NCBI GenBank assembly: GCA_005881355.1
Contig: VBDM01000218.1
Location: 1-6,619, forward strand
Direction of reading: 5' to 3'
DNA: 6,619 nt
Source: Betaproteobacteria bacterium
Lineage (GTDB): Bacteria > Pseudomonadota > Gammaproteobacteria > Burkholderiales > SG8-39
Translations under genes and position numbers: made by a program
Part shown: in pieces, positions 5,863 through 6,619 of the stretch
Position numbering within the stretch: position 1 is the stretch's first letter
How the letters are laid out: the number at the start of each line of letters is the position of its first letter
The notes under the pieces: generated by a model
What the model saw: the letters and a program-made list of their open reading frames with translations, nothing else
Databases searched by the model: none
What the model was told of the DNA's origin: nothing

Positions 5863-6619
5863 ATGGACATCATCACGTCCGTGGACGCGTTGCGCGAGCG
5901 GCTGCAGCGGGAGCCGGACAACGTGTTCGTGCCGACGATGGGCAACCTGCACCAGGGGCACATCCAGCTCATGCGGCTGGCCAAGCGGCGCGCCACCGCG
6001 TGCACCGTGGTAAGCATCTTCGTCAACCGGCTCCAGTTCGGTCCCAAGGAAGATTTCGACCGCTATCCGCGCACGCTGCAGAGCGATTCGGAGAAAATGA
6101 AGGAGGTCGGCGTGGACGTGGTGTTCGCGCCGAACGAGGCGGAGATCTACCCGGCGCCGCAGACGTTCGTCGTCGAGCCCTCCGACCTTCAGCACATTCT
6201 CGAGGGCGCGTTCCGGCCCGGGCACTTCCGCGGAGTGGCCACCGTCGTGCTGAAGCTGTTCAACATGGTGCTGCCCCACACGGCGATCTTCGGCAAGAAG
6301 GACTATCAGCAATACGTGGTGCTGCGCGACATGGTCAGGCAGCTTGCATTGCCCGTGGAGATCACGCCCGCCGAAACGGTCCGCGCCGAAGACGGTCTCG
6401 CGCTCAGCTCCAGGAACGGCTATCTGTCCGCCGCGGAACGCGCCGAGGCGCCGCGCCTGTACCGGACGTTGCAGGCCGCAAGGGGCGAAGTGCTCGAGGG
6501 AAAACGCGACTTCCAGCGGATCGAGCTGCAGGCGATGGCCGAGCTCGCCGCGCACGGTTGGCGTCCCGATTACGTTTCCGTGCGCAGACAGGCCGATCTG
6601 CAGCCGCCGGGCGCCGGCG
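5863..6619 (+). CDS. panC: Pantothenate synthetase (pantoate-beta-alanine ligase), 3' end outside window
   Basis: PanC joins pantoate and beta-alanine with ATP to make pantothenate, the precursor of CoA and of the phosphopantetheine arm of carrier proteins. It acts in the cytoplasm. The first 252 residues are visible, out of a usual 280 or so, and the frame is open to the edge. Motifs: VPTMGNLHQGH (23-33) with the HxGH nucleotide-binding motif H30-H33; SIFVNRLQFGPKEDF (51-65); YPRTL; LEGAFRPGHFRGVATVV (113-129); FGKKDYQQ (143-150); and RAEDGLALSSRNGYL (174-188), which carries the KMSKS-like loop. All expected active-site blocks are present. The arginine in FVNR replaces the proline of E. coli (FVNP), a variant I recall from betaproteobacterial enzymes. 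ATG 5863 is chosen because MDII lines up with the E. coli start MLII. An in-frame GTG at 5833 overlaps the kinase stop (GTGA) and would add ten residues, but it is less likely. Confidence 0.96.
   Translation, partial: MDIITSVDALRERLQREPDNVFVPTMGNLHQGHIQLMRLAKRRATACTVVSIFVNRLQFGPKEDFDRYPRTLQSDSEKMKEVGVDVVFAPNEAEIYPAPQTFVVEPSDLQHILEGAFRPGHFRGVATVVLKLFNMVLPHTAIFGKKDYQQYVVLRDMVRQLALPVEITPAETVRAEDGLALSSRNGYLSAAERAEAPRLYRTLQAARGEVLEGKRDFQRIELQAMAELAAHGWRPDYVSVRRQADLQPPGAG

Noticed and set aside
4880..6555. Two long minus-strand frames opposite the thioredoxin-like gene, the kinase and panC
   Set aside because: Both lie opposite genes with full sets of family motifs and show no domain of their own.
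1..6619. Mobile elements, phage genes, CRISPR arrays, tRNA or rRNA genes, defence systems
   Set aside because: I saw no transposase or integrase motifs, regularly spaced repeats, RNA gene signatures or defence domains. Coding sequence fills almost the whole window.

Overview
The window is a densely packed, one-direction (+ strand) gene cluster of high GC content, with no mobile elements, RNA genes, repeats or CRISPR arrays that I can see. It suggests a betaproteobacterium (or close relative). The reasons are the pcnB-folK start, a deoxynucleoside kinase just before panC, a PcnB tail resembling the proteobacterial enzyme, and PanC motif variants (MGNLHQGH, FVNRLQFGP) that I associate with that group. 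The assignment is inference from gene content and remembered family sequences, not from a search.

Layout: (1) 1-704, the C-terminal half of poly(A) polymerase PcnB, cut by the window edge; (2) 701-1192, folK (folate synthesis), overlapping pcnB by 4 bases (GTGA); (3) 1193-1270, a 78-base gap with an 8-bp inverted repeat and an extended -10-like element; (4) 1271-4114, a 947-residue three-part fusion of acyl carrier protein, fatty-acyl-AMP ligase and membrane-anchored PlsC-type acyltransferase; (5) 4141-5142, an exported protein with two thioredoxin-like domains, each with its own CXXC motif; (6) 5171-5836, a deoxynucleoside kinase; (7) 5863 to the window end, the first 252 codons of panC (pantothenate synthetase). 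The gaps from gene 4 onward are only 26-28 bases, so genes 4-7 are probably co-transcribed.

Biology: pcnB, folK, the kinase and panC are housekeeping genes for RNA turnover, folate, nucleotide salvage and pantothenate. The less ordinary part is the fusion gene. It appears to join fatty-acid activation, a carrier domain and an acyltransferase in one chain, with the exported thioredoxin-like gene directly downstream. The fusion would need a 4'-phosphopantetheine arm, which derives from pantothenate and so from the panC pathway, but that link may be chance. panB, which commonly sits directly before panC in proteobacteria, is not between the kinase and panC here. In its place is a 26-base gap holding a six-codon open frame with a good ribosome-binding site.
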